Shown: positions 5,806 to 6,047 of the stretch, in pieces
Layout of the letters: every line of letters starts with the position of its first letter
How positions within the stretch are numbered: the stretch's first letter is position 1
Origin: Ruminococcus sp. UBA946
Lineage (GTDB): Bacteria > Bacillota > Clostridia > Oscillospirales > Ruminococcaceae
DNA: 6,047 nucleotides
Assembly (NCBI GenBank): GCA_002293295.1
Contig: DBCY01000047.1
Span: 19,010 to 25,056 of the forward strand
Direction: 5' to 3'
Made by a program: the position numbers and the translations under genes
Notes under the pieces: generated by a model
Told to the model about the DNA's origin: nothing
Databases searched by the model: none
What the model saw: only the letters and a program-made list of their open reading frames with translations

Positions 5806-5918
5806 CAATAAAGGGAATAATAAAGGGGGCGTTTAAAATAAAACGCCCCGTAATAATTCTTCCGTCTCTTCCGTCAGAAATGAAAACCACCGCCAATCCT
5901 GTCCCTTTATCTTTATTG
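5806..5918. repeat. Imperfect inverted repeat enclosing a hairpin
   Basis: The outer arms CAATAAAG (5806-5813) and CTTTATTG (5911-5918) and the inner arms ATAAAGGG (5820-5827) and CCCTTTAT (5903-5910) are exact complements. They give 16 pairs with a 6-nt bulge on the left side. They begin directly after the stop codon of the small gene and enclose the GC-rich hairpin at 5826-5849, with which they share two bases. The layout could be a small non-autonomous element or a folded 3' end, or be partly chance in purine-rich DNA. Confidence 0.4.
5826..5849 (+). terminator. Probable intrinsic terminator after the patatin and small genes
   Basis: GGGGCGTTT (5826-5834) pairs perfectly with AAACGCCCC (5841-5849) around a 6-nt loop AAAATA. 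An A-rich run precedes it, and GTAATAATTCTT, a mixed U-rich tract, follows. It lies 21 nt after the small gene's stop. The minus-strand side is followed by CCTTTATTATTCCC, so it may also stop transcription arriving from the right. Confidence 0.6.
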
Positions 5919-5934
5919 AATAACAATATTTTTT

Positions 5935-5994
5935 ATGCCGGACGGCATTTCAGTTCCCCTGCTGAAAGTTAAAGAACAGGGGAACATCTTGCCG
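5935..5994. other. Structured non-coding segment with two hairpins
   Basis: ATGCCG-GA-CGGCAT (5935-5948) is a near-perfect 14-bp palindrome. Next to it GTTCCCCTG (5953-5961) pairs perfectly with CAGGGGAAC (5977-5985) across a 15-nt loop. CGGCA (5943-5947) could instead pair with TGCCG (5990-5994) to extend that second stem, which excludes the first palindrome as a hairpin. No U-run follows on the plus strand. No known riboswitch or RNA family is recognised, and no credible gene overlaps it. Confidence 0.4.
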
Positions 5995-6027
5995 CTGTCA
6001 AATAAAACAAAAGGAATAAGCAGTGCT

Positions 6028-6047
6028 AATTAATAATTAACAATTAA
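6028..6047. repeat. Heptanucleotide tandem repeat cut by the window end
   Basis: AATTAAT, AATTAAC and AATTAA follow one another with a 7-base period, almost three copies, running off the right edge. Such short AT-rich heptad repeats occur in intergenic DNA and at the flanks of small repeats in several bacterial groups. The full length and copy number cannot be seen here. Confidence 0.45.

Noticed and set aside
5726..5926. 66-aa minus-strand open frame over the small gene and terminator
   Set aside because: It runs through the terminator hairpin and opposite a better-supported gene, and has no known domain.
5935..5985. Integron attC site or enterobacterial REP element
   Set aside because: The stem has GTT and AAC in the wrong order for attC core sites, no integrase or cassette is present, and the resemblance to REP is limited to a short GC core.
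5935..6033. 32-codon plus-strand frame (MPDGISVPLLK...) in the terminal intergenic region
   Set aside because: No ribosome binding site before the ATG, and it lies across palindromes and stems, so it is probably chance.

Overview
The window looks like a stretch of chromosome from an uncultured gut- or rumen-type member of the Clostridia (Oscillospirales/Lachnospirales-like). The clues are moderate GC by eye, AT-rich intergenic regions with sigma-A promoters of the extended -10 type, purine-rich ribosome binding sites, a GH9 enzyme without a signal peptide, a lipobox lipoprotein, and a C39-like exported cysteine peptidase of the kind common in Firmicutes. The taxonomic placement is inference from style, not from a marker gene. 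No rRNA, tRNA, CRISPR array, insertion sequence or phage gene was seen.

Layout. (1) Positions 1-214 hold a promoter and a long leader containing a perfect 14-bp palindrome. They precede a cytoplasmic GH9 family glycosidase (215-1837), whose usual catalytic-base motif DAGD reads DGGN. (2) A strong promoter at the end of that gene drives an SGNH/GDSL-type esterase lipoprotein (1908-3209), followed 20 nt later by a small polytopic membrane protein of unknown function (3230-3760). (3) A convergent gene on the minus strand (3799-4626) encodes a membrane-anchored C39-like cysteine peptidase. Its promoter lies back to back with that of (4) a patatin-like (YjjU-type) lipid acyl hydrolase (4741-5577). 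After an 11-bp inverted repeat comes a 57-aa conserved-looking small protein (5632-5805). (5) The last 240 bases are non-coding. They hold a terminator-type hairpin nested in a longer inverted repeat, a second structured segment with mutually exclusive pairings, and the start of a heptanucleotide tandem repeat cut by the window edge.

How the genes may work together. GH9 plus an exported SGNH esterase is compatible with use of acetylated plant or host glycans: the lipoprotein would remove acyl groups at the cell surface, and the cytoplasmic GH9 would finish imported oligosaccharides. No transporter or sugar-binding protein is present to confirm this, and the esterase has its own promoter. The peptidase, patatin and small protein show no obvious pathway link to the glycan genes. 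No clear new defence or mobile system is visible. The most interesting points are the altered GH9 active site, the leader palindrome, and the structured non-coding DNA around the 57-aa gene.
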